From Lumbricus rubellus (lineage: Eukaryota > Annelida > Clitellata > Crassiclitellata > Lumbricidae): a stretch of DNA of 64,000 nt. The stretch covers positions 66,333,395 to 66,397,394 of the forward strand of contig OX243811.1 in the NCBI GenBank assembly GCA_945859605.1. Direction: 5' to 3'. The position numbers were made by a program, and so were the translations under genes. Below the pieces are notes generated by a model that made no database searches, was not told where the DNA came from, and saw only the letters and a list, made by a program, of their open reading frames with translations. Shown one piece after another: positions 40,334 to 52,216 of the stretch (positions are counted from its first letter, which is position 1; each line of letters opens with the position of its first letter).

Positions 40334-40925
40334 TATCAAAACCGCGCGCACAAAACCGCGACCATCAAAACTGCGGACTCAAAACCGCACCGATTATATT
40401 ACCGCGCGTGTTCATAATGTTGACGATGATCATAACCGCGCTTTTGTCTGGTCTTCTACTGGTTTTCGATATCGTAACACAAGTCATGGTTGCGGGTAAA
40501 TTCATTTGAAAATAAAATTTGAAAGCTAAAGTTATTATCGAAGTCATCGAACCGCATCTGAAAATATTGGAACTTTTTAAAGACAGTTGGTAAACATTTA
40601 GAAGTAGATGTTGCACATCTGAAGACGGTTGCTAAAAGTGACAAAAACATTTTTTTAAACTATGGAAATAGCGCTCAAGATTCCAACTCAGTGGAATTCA
40701 AATAAGTAAGTAACCACAAAGATAGTGATTCATTTCCGCCGTTAGAGTATTTCACTTTGAGCCTTTACATTCGCGGAACTTATATGATCGATTGATCGTC
40801 GATAATGTATGCCTACATAGGCTACATGTACATTAAAACACGCGCGGTAAAAATCGGCGCCCTTTTGCGTTCGCCGTTTCGATGATCGGGGTATAATTGT
40901 GTTCGCGGTTTTGACCCGATCCTCA
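40334..40925. mobile_element. MITE with ~90-bp terminal inverted repeats
   Basis: Left arm 40334-40425 (ATCAAAACCGCG...TTACCGCGCGTGTT) matches the reverse complement of 40836-40925. The arms are CpG-rich and repeat the word AAAACCGCG; the interior is AT-rich. Target duplication not resolved. Confidence 0.7.
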
Positions 40926-40999
40926 TTGTGTTTTCCTGATTAAAAGTCAGCAGGTAAGTAGGCCTAAGTAAATAAGTAAGTAAGTAGGCCTAAGTTAGA

Positions 41000-41580
41000 G
41001 GGTAGGTAAGTAAGTAATTACATCAACTGCGCCCTTGTAACGGCATGGCTGTGTTACTGCGCCATACAAATCGTCGTAATTATTAATTACTCACCGCACT
41101 TTGGTGTGCACGCAGCATAGTCATTATTGGAGGACTTTTATAGCGCCTTTGTAGTTCAGAATTAAGGCATCAGGCGCTTGCGCACTTATATCAAAACACA
41201 GCCTAGTAAGAAAGTCTTCAAAAGCAGAAAGGCTGCTTACGTACTACGTAGCCCAGGTTCAAGGTTGAAGAAGCGAACCCAAATAATTGGTCTTAATTTG
41301 AAAACTAGTGACATACGAGTACGAGACAGACCAACTTTAGCCTACAGCTCTAAGATGATTCCAGGATATTTAGATCCAGCAATCAAAAAAGCGTGTAGGC
41401 CTACAGCAAAACGTTTTGCTAATAGAAGAAAGCACTGTGATGGTGTCACGACAAAAGTAATTATTCACTGCAAATTGTCACGACAAAAGGTTATTATTTG
41501 CTCATTGTTGTGGTAAATTGGTAAAGCCCGTTTTTAGCGTTGAAAATAAATAGGGAGAACATTGAAGTTAGTTGGATTTA
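41000..41580. other. Unassigned open frame region
   Basis: A 112-codon plus-strand frame (41178-41516) is Lys/Arg-rich (KTQPSKKVFKSRKAAYVLRS). I do not recognise it. No splice context or homologue recalled; it may be chance or part of an old element. Confidence 0.25.
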
Positions 41581-41595
41581 GATCTATGAGTTGCT

Positions 41596-41903
41596 CATGG
41601 GCGGAGACCTAGGGGGAGGGGGGAAACAGAGGACATGCATTCGTCCATCCCACCAATAATTGAGCGTTTGAGCGTGAGGACTAAAAAAAGGTCATCAACT
41701 TTTTGGCGGCGAAAATACAAAATTTTCTTGACTTTTCGGACTTTTTGAGCCAAATGACTAAAAAAAAGGTCATCAACTTTTTTGGCGGCGAAAATAGAAC
41801 ATTTTCTTGACTTTTCGGCCAGATCATGAAAAAAAAAAAACTTCGGCCCCTCCTTCGTCCCCCCCCCCCCCCCCAACTCTGCGGCCAGGTTTCCGCCACA
41901 CTG
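41596..41903. mobile_element. hAT-type MITE with 8-bp target duplication
   Basis: Left end CATGGGCGGAGACCTAGG, right end (inverted) CAGTGTGGCGGAAACCTGG. Direct repeat gagttgct at 41588-41595 and 41904-41911. Inside, a ~75-bp unit with GGTCATCAACTTTTTGGCGG occurs twice in tandem. Confidence 0.87.
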
Positions 41904-41939
41904 GAGTTGCTCGCTTTCTTATAAAAATTATAGAACATG

Positions 41940-42240
41940 TACTGATGAATCTAACTTCTATTTAGGGCCTAAGCAGTAATTCTTTAAATCAATTCAGCTT
42001 CTAACCAAGAAAGAATTCTTTTCATCGATCCATCGCCTATTTAGCAAAGCATTCTTTTCTAGCGACTATTTGGCAAGAATTCTTTCCATTTATCGAATCT
42101 TGTAAGACTATGGTCTGTTTACAAAGAACTCTGTTCAGCAATCCAACATCTTTTATCTGAGCAGACTATTCTTGTTGTCAATCCAACTTTTTGTTACACA
42201 AGAATGTTTTCACTAATCCAACTTCCATTGAACTATTTGT
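41940..42240. repeat. Degenerate minisatellite, block B
   Basis: Same units as block A (aatcaattcagcttct, ggcaagaattcttt, tcaatccaacttt), about 2.6 kb away in the same orientation. Confidence 0.65.
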
Positions 42241-42269
42241 CTGTGAGGCGTTGTCAGTAAACCAATTTT

Positions 42270-44330
42270 GTCGAACCTTCTGTGCGCGTGTATCCTGATA
42301 GGCCTATTCACTGTATTCAGAGCTGCAGCGGCTAGAGTAGGTTTTGCAGCAAAGATCACAACAGTGAGTTGCAAACATGTCAGTGGTCACACGTCTTGTA
42401 CAAAAGTTAATTAAATTAAAGAAATTTGCAACTTAAACATTTCAATTTAATAATACAATTCATGAAAATGTGAATGTCTTTCGTGAAGACTGGTGCGTTT
42501 ACGTCTAAAAATCATCTGCTAAGTTAAATTTCGATATAGTCTATAGGTGCCTAAAGCAAAAAAGGATCTGATATGAACAGCTACAAATTGACGCAAAGCA
42601 TAATAAAAATGGCCACAAAATATGGTCAACTGTGAGAAAGGTTTCTCCTCCTGCCACCTACAAACAGCTCGGTGGCCACTTTTGACCGAGGACCACAGCT
42701 GGAGAAGAACGGACCTAAAGTGACCAAACGTATAATTATGTATTCAGTTCGTAAGTCAATCCAAACAAGCACATTTTAAAAAGATCTGTGCAACTACAAG
42801 CACGCGAAGGTCATTTCTCTGCAAGGCTAAAAATAATCTAAAGTTCAAGGCATCCGACGTGATGCGTAAATAAACAAAACTCCCAAGATACAAAACAATT
42901 CGGAATCTTATCTCACCCGATGTTAATGTGCTTTACATGGACAGACAGCCGGGAACGATAAAAGATGGATGCATTAGACGTAGTGATGAATTCACTGACG
43001 ATGAGCCTCGATTGAGATAAGCAAGTAACTCCTACATATACGTCCCCAAGAATCTGTTTCGGCTCGGTAGTTTCCGGTCGGGTGGTTCGACCCTCGGGGT
43101 GGGGGGTAGGGGGTGGGGGGGGGTGAAGGCTGCACTTGGCGAAATTGGTTGACGTTGCACTGCAGCTGTCAATACGATGATCAATTACGTGCGGACGTTG
43201 AGAAGACCCAGTTCGGGGGCTGGTCCGTAACTCCATGGAGACTCGTCCGTCACTGTCACCCGCCCATCCTCCTCCTTCTCCTCATCCTCCTCCTCATCAT
43301 CATCATCCTCGTCAGTCCCGTGTCATTCGACATGACAACGATGGGGATGATGTTATTTAAGAGGAGGACTGGATACGGAAGATGAATAATCGATCAGCGT
43401 TCGACTCTTGTCGATGCTTCTTTCATGTGATTGATGAATGCGACTTGTCCTGCACCGTCGTCGTCGTCGTCGTCGTCCTGCCTATTGTCCTCCTGCTACG
43501 TAGCCTATTGTTGTCGTGAAGATAAAAGAGGAGGACGACGATGATGACTCTGTTCTTTCGCTGTCGTTGTCATTGTCCGCCGCTCAGACTTCACTGTCTA
43601 CTTCTCAGCCGTTGTTATCCCAAGGATTATGCTTAGTGATTACCCTTATCAAAGAGTAAGGCCAACGTTCACGATGAAAAGTGCCCTCCATGCTGCTGGT
43701 TACTGCTTTCATCCGTGAACAACACATGCAGCACCGTAAAATTCGCACGCATTAAGTCTGTGTTCATATCTTCAAATTAATCTCAGACTTTCCAATCATT
43801 TTCGAATTATGCGAAACCATTCTGAACCGACTCAGCTTCAATCATCTTCTGGTTATACGACGTCGTGGCGTGAAGGTCACTGCAAAGATTGATTCAATCA
43901 CAAAACTACACAGTACACAAGTCCTGCTAAGCCTGACGTCTTTCTGTTTATTTCAATCTAATCGCGCATCAATCGCTCAATCAATATGCGTTTGATTGAT
44001 TGATTGATTGACTGATTGATTGACATCTTAATAGGTAGATGCAAGAGAAGCAGTAAAATATCGATTGTTCAAAGTTTATTGCACCATAAAAATGTATTAT
44101 GTTTGCGACTCTGAAATAAACTTTATTGATTCATGATTCTCATCTTCAATCATTTCTAGGGTCTCTTAGATAATAATAAAGTATGCATTATATCCGTTTA
44201 TTTGAAACTGTTACACGTAGGCCTATGCAAGCATAATATCAAATAGAAAAGGTAATGTGAACAGAACAATGTCATCAATGGCCGACAAAACAAAATGCTC
44301 CGAATAAGGGTCGTTTCTTTTACCTTGCGT
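42270..44330. other. No gene recognised; scattered simple repeats
   Basis: CTC-type run at about 43262-43310, GTC run at about 43456-43477, TTGA run at about 43993-44023, and a G-rich patch at about 43095-43125. The frames at 42913 and 43113 overlap these and show no domain. Confidence 0.45.
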
Positions 44331-44337
44331 AGCGCAA

Positions 44338-44446
44338 GAAATCTTAGGGTGGCAGCGGTTGACGCCGTTGACGAAATCTTAGGGTGGCAGTGGTTGATGC
44401 CGTTGACGAAATCTTAGGGTGGCAGTGGTTGACGCCGTGGACGAAT
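44338..44446. repeat. 35-bp tandem repeat
   Basis: Three copies, atcttagggtggcag at 44341, 44376 and 44411 (period 35), with the ggttgacgccgttgacg portion in each. Confidence 0.95.
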
Positions 44447-45027
44447 TGCGTCTGATTGCGCAACACGGTCGCCAACTAGACCTACATAAAAGACCCACGT
44501 GACAGCAGAAACTATGCGTCTTTCTTGATCATTATTTACTCGCTACACGTTATTGTGTGTTGCCTACATTCGCACACATGACATTTTTGTGTGCATGCAT
44601 ACATGCATGCAAAATGCAGATTAAATCATTCATTCGTTCTATGGATTTACATATTATAGCGTCCTTCAAAAAATGCTCAGGAGCGCTCCCAGCCAATCCA
44701 CGGCAAAAATGGGAAAAATTATTTGGGAGATTTATGAAAGCGAGCTTGATTGGTCAGATGTAATAAGCGCAGCTTTGAAGGATGGAGCTCATTCATAATG
44801 TATGAACGTACATGCGCGTATTTCGATATTTTTTACAGCCAGCTTCATCGCATTGCAGCAGAAAAATGAGACAGTCGGACGGACACGGAAGTTCGTTGAC
44901 TTGGCCTTTCGTCTGGGTCACCGTTCGATGCCTGTCTTCAAAATGACCCCTCTCTTCAGTCGACTGCCAACAACAGCAGCTATCACGCTCCAACTGTCTG
45001 AATCTTTTGCCTCAACATCTTTTGAGG

Positions 45028-45075
45028 GGATGGGGTTGGCGGGGGGGTGGGGTTGGCTGGGGGTGGGGGTGGTCG
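45028..45075 (+). repeat. G-rich tract, possible G-quadruplex
   Basis: Closely spaced runs of three or more G on the plus strand (ggggatggggttggcgg and following). Confidence 0.6.
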
Positions 45076-45196
45076 TGCTGCCAATCTGTCAGCGGAGTAG
45101 GTCTGGACGTCAGAGGTCATCAACAACTGACAAGTCCTGGCGTTTCGTTGTTACAGACGGTCGACAATCTCGTGCTGTGATCTGCTGCGTGTTATA

Positions 45197-45816
45197 CAGG
45201 GTGGCGCAGAAAAAACCGGACTATTAGTAATTATTGCCTTAAACTATCATTAGACTGCAGAAATGACACAGAAAAATGGCATTGGTTTGGCATTTAATAT
45301 AGCCTAACATTGAATGAACTGTAAAATTTCAGAGTTTTCTGAATGCGTCAGAAATTTAAGTCAAAGTGATGTCCTCCGTTTGCTGCGATAACCAATGATA
45401 ATTAATCGCTTGCGAAACTGTCCAATAGCCCGGTTGATAGTGTGCTCGCTGATTTCGTCCCAGCATGCGGTCAGAACTTCTTTCAAATGTTCAATATCTC
45501 GAATTCTCTGCCTGTAGACAAGCTGCTGAAGCATTCCCCAGATCGAATAGTCTACGGGATTCAAGTCCGGACTGTTCGGTGGCCAATTTTCTGGTTCAAT
45601 AAAGTCTGGAACGTGAGCAGTAAGAAAAGCAACTGTTTTTCGTGAACGATGAGCAGGTACTCCATACTGCTGGAAAGTGAAATTGTCACCAGAGTGACCT
45701 ATTATGTCTGGCAGTAATCCTTGATGTAGGACGACGTCACAGTAATATAATTACTTTGATTATTCAAGCGATGCAATTGCAAAAACTAATAGTCCGGTTT
45801 TTTCTGCGCCACCCTG
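45197..45816. mobile_element. Second dead mariner-type element
   Basis: Terminal inverted repeats CAGGGTGGCGCAGAAAAAA(CCGG) at both ends, near-perfect over about 30 bp, with TA at 45195-96 and 45817-18. Only about 620 bp remain. Confidence 0.93.
45361..45740 (-). pseudogene. Mariner transposase C-terminal remnant
   Basis: The minus strand reads PPNSPDLNPVDYSIWGMLQQ, with the last catalytic Asp, then a helical end to a stop at 45361. The N-terminal two-thirds is deleted. Related to, but distinct from, the element at 27852. Confidence 0.82.
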
Positions 45817-46392
45817 TATATACGGATGCGTGTTATACGCAGAAATCAAAGGACTATTATAATAAGACGCTTTGCGTTGTTTCTCTATCGACGAAAGACC
45901 AAGAAATGTATGCGGCATGTCTATAACAAGTAACGTCAATGTATGAGCGGAGGAATGTATTATAGCTCAATGCACGGACATCTTTTTTATATAGCGTCAG
46001 TGTGAATTTCGGCTTTTTGTTTTTCTTCTGAATACCAGTCAGTCTATTGTTTCATTGCTGTCTTTGTATACAGAAAAAACAGCCTGAGGTTTTTAACGGA
46101 CAGAGACACGCCCTTAGTCTTGCCTTTTGTAATGAATTCTCTCTAACGCTGCTTGCAACGATCCATCTGGTTTCGTGTGAGGATGTTTTTGTAATTTGTC
46201 GGATGTTGTTTCAGTCTTATTTTCAATCAGCTGCTGCTGAGGTCGAAGTTGAGGACTGATTAAAAGCAGAAGATCGATTGAAGTCATGAAGACCAGAAAC
46301 CATGATATTATTAAGTCTGCTCCATGATATCATTTGATTAGTTGCTGTTCCATCGACTGAAGAAGAAACTTCTGCAGTTTCTGACCCATCTG

Positions 46393-46393
<1 letters not shown>

Positions 46394-46429
<36 letters not shown>
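46394..46429. repeat. (TTG)n microsatellite
   Basis: Twelve perfect TTG units. The poly-Asn minus-strand frame is an artefact. Confidence 0.95.
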
Positions 46430-47138
46430 CGCTTTCATCTTCATCAATATTATAGTCTGCCATTGAAATTGATATCGTTCGTTCAAGTCTTAATATTTAG
46501 AGTAGCCTAATATTATAAGTCACGCGTTGTTCTTAGAGTCTTTGTTGTTTTCGTTGATGTTTTGCTGCTTTCTTCCACAAGCTTTGAAGATAGGCTTATA
46601 GTTGGAATTTGAAGGAATTTGGAATTATCTGCGTAAACAAACACAAATGCTCCAATGAAAATGAAGTGCTTTTATCTTTCACAGACGTGAATGCTATTGT
46701 TCTTGATAATGTTCTTGCTATTGCTCCTGCTGTTGTTACTATAACTTTGTTGATCATTGTTGAAAAATAGTTTTGTGGTCGTCACTGTAATAGCTGATGT
46801 TGCAGTTTGAACTTCTTCGACTTTCTCACACTTGGTGCAAATCACATTGAGATTTTATTTTAGGGATGCTGAATAATTTCTAATTGACATTTGCTTTATA
46901 ATAAATTAGACTGTTTCCCATAATGTCTTTAATTATTCGATTTGCTCATCAGGCTCCAAGAACCGCAACGAAATCACTTCAGCGATACAGGAAGAGGGGC
47001 AGAGTGCGACAAAGAGCGGAACAGAGTAGGACGACGCAGAGCAGAAGAGGTCAGAGGACGTCATAAACAGAACGCGTGGCGCAATTGGCCGCATTGGAAG
47101 CGCGATCAAGATCCATCATCCATGCACCACATCCCACG

Positions 47139-47170
<32 letters not shown>

Positions 47171-47459
47171 TTCACCTTCGATCCGTTCTTCACCCCCACC
47201 CACCCACCCATCCACCCACTCTTCCCCCTCCCACTGTTCTTCTGTTCTTCGTCAGCGTTCCCTAAGCGCCGCGAGGAGCATTATTTCACCTCTCTCTCGG
47301 TTGATCAATCGAATGCATGGCAAATGATCGATCCGCAATCAATTCATCCGAGATTTCTTAATTGTTATTTGCCGCACATATCTCCGATGGGCCCCTGCCT
47401 CGTCCCGGGGTCCCCTCGCCCATAGTTCCCTCTCTCATAGTTCCCTCTCACAGAGACCC
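46430..47459. other. No gene recognised upstream of the 48.2 kb exon
   Basis: Contains an (AC)n run at about 47144-47170 and CCCA-rich DNA. The frame at 46942 is Arg-rich without a recognisable domain. Confidence 0.35.
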
Positions 47460-48221
47460 TCACCCTCTCCGCTCCATCCACCGGTAAAGACTGCGTCGTG
47501 GGCGATGCACGGTCCTGTGGCCATACAGCAGCAGCAGCAGCAGCAGCAGCGCGTATTCAATCTGCTTGTGTCGCGAGCCGCTCAATAAATGTTCAGCAGT
47601 CAACAGCAAAGCACATCGTCCGCAACGAGCGAACCAACCTGCAGCTCTCCGCTGCTGCCATTGTATTATACAGAACAACGGGTTCCTCCTCATCCTCCTC
47701 ATCCTCCTCCTCATCCTCCTCATCCTCGTTGCCCTCGCCCTCTGCACGGTCAGCCCACCACCATCGACCGAACTGGATTTAATTGCTGGGTCCGCCAGAT
47801 CGAGGAGAAAACGACATTTAATTACAAATGATGGGAAATCATTGGCGGTACAGTAGTTGCAGGCTGAAAAGCGAGCTTAGCTGCCTTGCACGGCCGACCC
47901 GGCGTGTTGAATCGTGGGGTGAAAACGATAGTTAATTGCAGTTCGTGGGGGAGCACGTGGGGGAGCAGCAGCAGTTGAAGTTGAGCAAGAGATGAAGGAG
48001 GAGGAACGGGGACGTCTTGCTCTGGGTCGCCCCCACTACTGCCGCCGCCGCTGCATCGCTGTGGCCTCCGTCGTCAAGTGTTGAATTATACAGTGGATGG
48101 GTTGTGGGGGTTGGGACGACGGACGACGGGAGATGCGTACAATGTGGAATAATAATAATCTATCCGAATAGTGTGAAGCACCGCCGCCGTATAATAATAG
48201 ATCGTTCGTTGAGTTAAGGAA
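47460..48221 (+). promoter_or_regulatory. CpG-rich putative promoter / 5' UTR of the 48.2 kb exon
   Basis: GC-rich stretch with many CpGs, a short (CAG)n at about 47527-47550, a CTC-type repeat at about 47690-47730 and several GCCGCC runs. Open frames here on both strands are products of the triplet repeats. Assigned by position upstream of a signal-peptide exon. Confidence 0.4.
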
Positions 48222-48227
48222 ATGTAA
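48222..48227 (+). promoter_or_regulatory. Minimal start-stop upstream ORF
   Basis: ATG TAA lies four bases before the ATG at 48232. If transcribed, it is a start-stop element of a kind known to stall scanning ribosomes. It may also be chance. Confidence 0.3.
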
Positions 48228-48231
48228 GAAT

Positions 48232-48337
48232 ATGTGGAGCGACGCCGCCATTAGCAATTGGCTGTGCATCGTATGGATTGCTGCGCTTGCTACCACGGAG
48301 ATCGTCGTCAGCGCCTTTCCCAAGAGGATTCCTATCG
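48232..48337 (+). CDS. First coding exon, signal peptide plus FPKRIPIG (possible ionotropic glutamate receptor)
   Basis: ATG opens 35 codons plus 1 nt, ending ATC G|gtaagt, a strong donor. The product is a hydrophobic signal peptide (WLCIVWIAALATT) followed by SAFPKRIPI and a split codon starting with G. In the AMPA and kainate receptor families the mature N-terminus starts with a similar ...IxIGGLF segment after the signal peptide, so this may be exon 1 of such a receptor. The upstream DNA is CpG-rich. I found no continuing exon on the plus strand to the window end, which would imply an intron over 15 kb. A guanylate-cyclase or metabotropic receptor would also fit such a short exon. Confidence 0.45.
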
Positions 48338-48664
48338 GTAAGTTTTGACTTTTGTTGAAGTGTATGCATGTTGCCTTTTAATTAATGATTGTGTCGTCGG
48401 CATTTCTTTGTTGTTTGGAAGATGTTGAAACGTTTTGGAGAAATCTTGCGGAGGTTGAACTAGACTTAGAACTTTGCTTTCGTGTGTAGGCCTCGTAATT
48501 AGGCTACATGTATACGCCCTATGGCTTCTCGGTATCAAAGAGTTTATCTGTATTTGTATCTGGTGTGTCTATGCAGTTATTTTTTATATGTTTTCTTCTT
48601 TGCTTTCTCTGTTAGACTGTTATGTCTTGCTGCTTACTCTGCTGGCCTTATTCTTTTGACATTA

Positions 48665-49130
48665 CCATGGGCGGAGACTTAGGAAGGGCGGTCCCCTTAA
48701 TGTGTATGTTTTGGGGGATCGTCCATGCATTTGTCATTCCAATACTTAAGCTTTAGGACATGCATGGTTAATTGGTGAATAATATACCAATAACAATATA
48801 TAACTATAAATAGAAGATATAATCGACCAAACGACTAGACGTCCGACTAGACGAGGAAGTGATGCAGGACTTGGAGGACGGCGGAATGACGTGGGAGGTG
48901 GCCAGGGCAGCAGCTGTGTGACAGCAGAGTGACGTGGAGGACCTGTGTCGCCCGATGCACTACAAGCGCGTGGAAGGACTAAGGTCTAAGGTAAGGTAAA
49001 AAGACTAAAGAAAAAGGTCATGAGCTATTTTTTATCAGCAAAAATGGTATGGTCGTGAGGAAAGTTTTGAGAAAATTTCGACCGAACGAATGACTTTTAA
49101 AAAGATCGTCAGAAAATTTCGTCGATGAAA
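48665..49130 (+). mobile_element. Decayed MITE with a LINE tail inserted
   Basis: CATGGGCGGAGACTTAGG matches the left end of the element at 41596, and a GGTCAT...TTTTT segment near 49015 matches its interior. Between them (about 48856-48995) lies the 3' end of the same LINE family as 2442-2923 (gacttggaggacggcggaat, ggactaaggtctaagg). No right end identified. Confidence 0.6.
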
Positions 49131-49559
49131 ACGGAAAATGTCGTCGGTCGGCGACTTAGCCGTCTGCCCAAAATGTCGCGCCTCTTCAGTTTCTTGTCGT
49201 CTTCTAGGCATCTTTTGCTTCGTTTCTCGACTCAAACATCCGCTAGACATAATATACAATCACGTGACATATACAATCCCTTGGGCATGTCCATTGATTT
49301 GATGCAGCGCTCATGACTAAGCTGGTGTGTTGACTTTAACTTGGAGCAGCGCTTTTGAAATTTATAGATTGAATTTACTTCTATGATTGTTTTGTTTCCC
49401 AAATCTTTCTTTTCTTTGCTCTACAGTGCCTTGCCTTTGTCTTGACATGTATTGATTTCTCTTCTCACGACTTTCTACCCTTTGCCCTGTCTTGACTCCC
49501 AACGCAATAATATATTGGCAGATGCATCGTCTCTTTCTTGTGAAGGTCAAATTCCTTTG

Positions 49560-49910
49560 GATCCTCCATACAGATGTCTTTTCTTCTTTCCTTCTTCTCC
49601 TTCCGTTCCAGCTCTTCCATCCATGATCTTACCTTGTCCTACCTTCTTTTTTCCTTCAACTACCCCTCCAGTTTACATTTTTTTCTTCCTTCTATTTCCA
49701 ATTCCTTCTTCCTTGATCGTTCCAGCCCTGCCATTTCTTTCTTCTACGTTTCTTTCTTGCAATTTTTTCTTCTTTTCCATTTCCTATCCATCCTTCCTTC
49801 CTTGCTCTTAACTTGCCCTCCCGTTTCTTCTTCTACTCTGTCTCTTCAATTATCATTCTTCCTTCTTATCTCCCCTTCCTATTCCTCCCTCCTTGATCTT
49901 ACCTTGTCCT
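49560..49910 (+). repeat. Pyrimidine-rich low-complexity region
   Basis: TTCC/CTTC-rich DNA giving Ser/Phe/Pro-rich frames that are not genes. Confidence 0.7.
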
Positions 49911-50160
49911 ACCTGACGAGAAGAAACGCGCTGCGTCCAATTCACATTGTGTCGGCGGCGGCGGCAGCGTTGCTCCTCGTGGGTTCTACATCAAACGACT
50001 CGAGGGATTTTATGTCGACGCACAGCATAATTATTATACTATAGATGTTCAACGTTACCACCGTCCAAACGTACAGCAGCTATGTCGCAGAGCGTTTATA
50101 TATCGGATCCTCCTTGACCGAGGAGCTGTACACAGGGCCGCGGGGGACGGACGGTACAAA

Positions 50161-50267
50161 CGGGTGGACGGGACGCATATAGGCATTCCGTACCCGAATT
50201 CGTAGCATTGCAAGCCATAACGCTTTTTCATTGGCCCAATTTGGCCGGTTCCAGATTATGAATAATC
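50161..50267. repeat. Inverted repeat pair, arm A
   Basis: Reverse complement matches 51941-52043. Core of 37 nt with one mismatch, including GGGTACGGAATGCCTATATG; also GGCCAATGA. Unlike surrounding DNA in CpG content. Confidence 0.8.
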
Positions 50268-51940
50268 ATAACCAATTACGTGTTTAGTGCCTTCTCGTGC
50301 GCTGTTGTTGCTGCTATGCGGGGGGAAATTGGCCGATTGCGGTGCGCTTAAAGTTATAAGGAGTTTCCATTCGATAGTGAAGTAATCGAAAGTGTGAAGG
50401 TAGACTTCTAATAAGAGCAAAAATAATCAAATCCAGAGGTTACGCGTTGCTACGTGCGTGCCAGCGAATAATATCATCCACCAACTCATCGCTTCAATAA
50501 TAGGCCTACGCTATGGTCAATAGCTATAGGCTTAATATGTGATGCATCAGGCGTCTGTTTCGTTGAATCAACCGTCTCCTGCGATACCAAAAATCAAACC
50601 TGCGCTACAGAAGTCATTACATTAGATTTTACTAGCCTAAATTCGCACCAGTTGAAATTAGTGTTCCACATATTCCCAATTGTAACTTTAAAAGCTCTAG
50701 GCTTATTCAGTTTTCATGAACTTCTCATTTTCCATGCCTGTACTGTTCGACAACCAGTAATCTTTCGAGCTTAAGTACAGTAGTTCATGTCAATATCAGT
50801 TTTAGTGAAAATCATCTTGAATTTTAAACCTATGCGTAGTCCATGCGCAATTGCATATAAGCCTAGATAGGCCTACGTTTTATGAAAATGTGTGACGGTT
50901 AGGCCTATCTTCACTCAAATGATTCAAATTTGAATATTTTGAATCACGAATCAGAACCCTTTGCATCCACGTTCACAGACCTTCTAATTCCACGTTCTGA
51001 CTTCCTGACAGGAATAAATTTGTAGAAACACTTTTGTACAGTTAAAAATTAGCAAAAAGTCATTGTCCTCCGATTGGAAGTAATTTACCAGGAAGGATGG
51101 GAAAGGAAAGAAGGGGTTGTGGCGTTATGCAGTTCTGAAATTCCTTAAACAGTCCTGTAAGATTGAACGTTGCTGCTGAATTATGAATAGCCTAAGTAGG
51201 CCTACCAATAAAAGCATTAATATGAATGCAAGTGGCCTTGTGGCTTTACATAATAGAAAGGCATTTGCTAAAAACTTCAGTGTTACTCTGTTATCATTGC
51301 TCATCAATAAATAATATTATCTTCATTAAACAATACGGTTGACAGGCCGCAATCTATAATCTAATGACAACTTGTTACGATTCAGACATAGCGAAGTGAA
51401 GTCCCAACATTCATTATAGCTTGACCTACCTGCCAATCGCTTACATTTTAAATACAATTATGAAACTAAAATCGGGTGTTTAAAGTTTTGGGTGAGGCAG
51501 GATAATAATAATTTTCGTCTATTCAACAATCCGGTTGAAAGATCGCAATCGGTTACTGTCACAGTGTACAATAATGCAGTTGAAACAGTTTGCAGGAACT
51601 CAGATTACAGAATACATAAATCTTAACTATACTAGCTGAACAGACAGCCTGCAGTAGGCTACATGGAGCTAAAAGCACTTAATTACAAAGCATATCCTCC
51701 CAATAATAAATCACGCAACGCAGTTTTATCCCATTATATGCAAAACTGTTTTGGTGTAGGCTATCTATTAATGAAAGCACTTTATAAATCTTAGCAGGTA
51801 ACTGCCATATAGCCTACTAGGCCAAATGGACGCAAAGGCTGCGAGTTATTAAACATAATAGCCTCAGGTTATATAATTATTGAAATTGCCAACGCAAGCC
51901 GTCTGTAAACAAAACGTGCTTAATGATGTCACTGGCTATG
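50268..51940. other. No gene recognised between the inverted arms
   Basis: AT-rich with several GTAGGCCTA words. No frame with a domain and no transposase. Confidence 0.4.
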
Positions 51941-52043
51941 AATATTCATAATAAGGGATCGGCCAATGAGAAGGCGCTTATGGCTGACAATGCTACGAAA
52001 TCGGGTACGGAATGCCTATATGCGGACGGGACCGACGGGTGGA
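51941..52043. repeat. Inverted repeat pair, arm B
   Basis: Partner of 50161-50267, about 1.7 kb away. The 81-codon frame over it is probably fortuitous. Confidence 0.8.
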
Positions 52044-52216
52044 TGGCAGGATGGGCGTGCTCTTTCTGGTGGAGCACGATAAATGGGGAGCAGGCCAGGC
52101 GACGACACACTGTGGCAGGAGTTGGGGTTGGGGCGGCATGCAATGATTCCCAACGGATCAAAGATTAAATGGATCTGTTCAATTTTGTCTGTTCATCTAA
52201 GAGTTATGTGCGATCA

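Noticed and set aside
41178..41516. 112-codon basic frame as a gene
   Set aside because: No recognised domain, no splice or promoter context; left as unassigned.
49452..50044. Two Ser/Phe/Pro-rich frames of 119 and 156 codons
   Set aside because: Low-complexity pyrimidine DNA; no splice sites or conserved motif.
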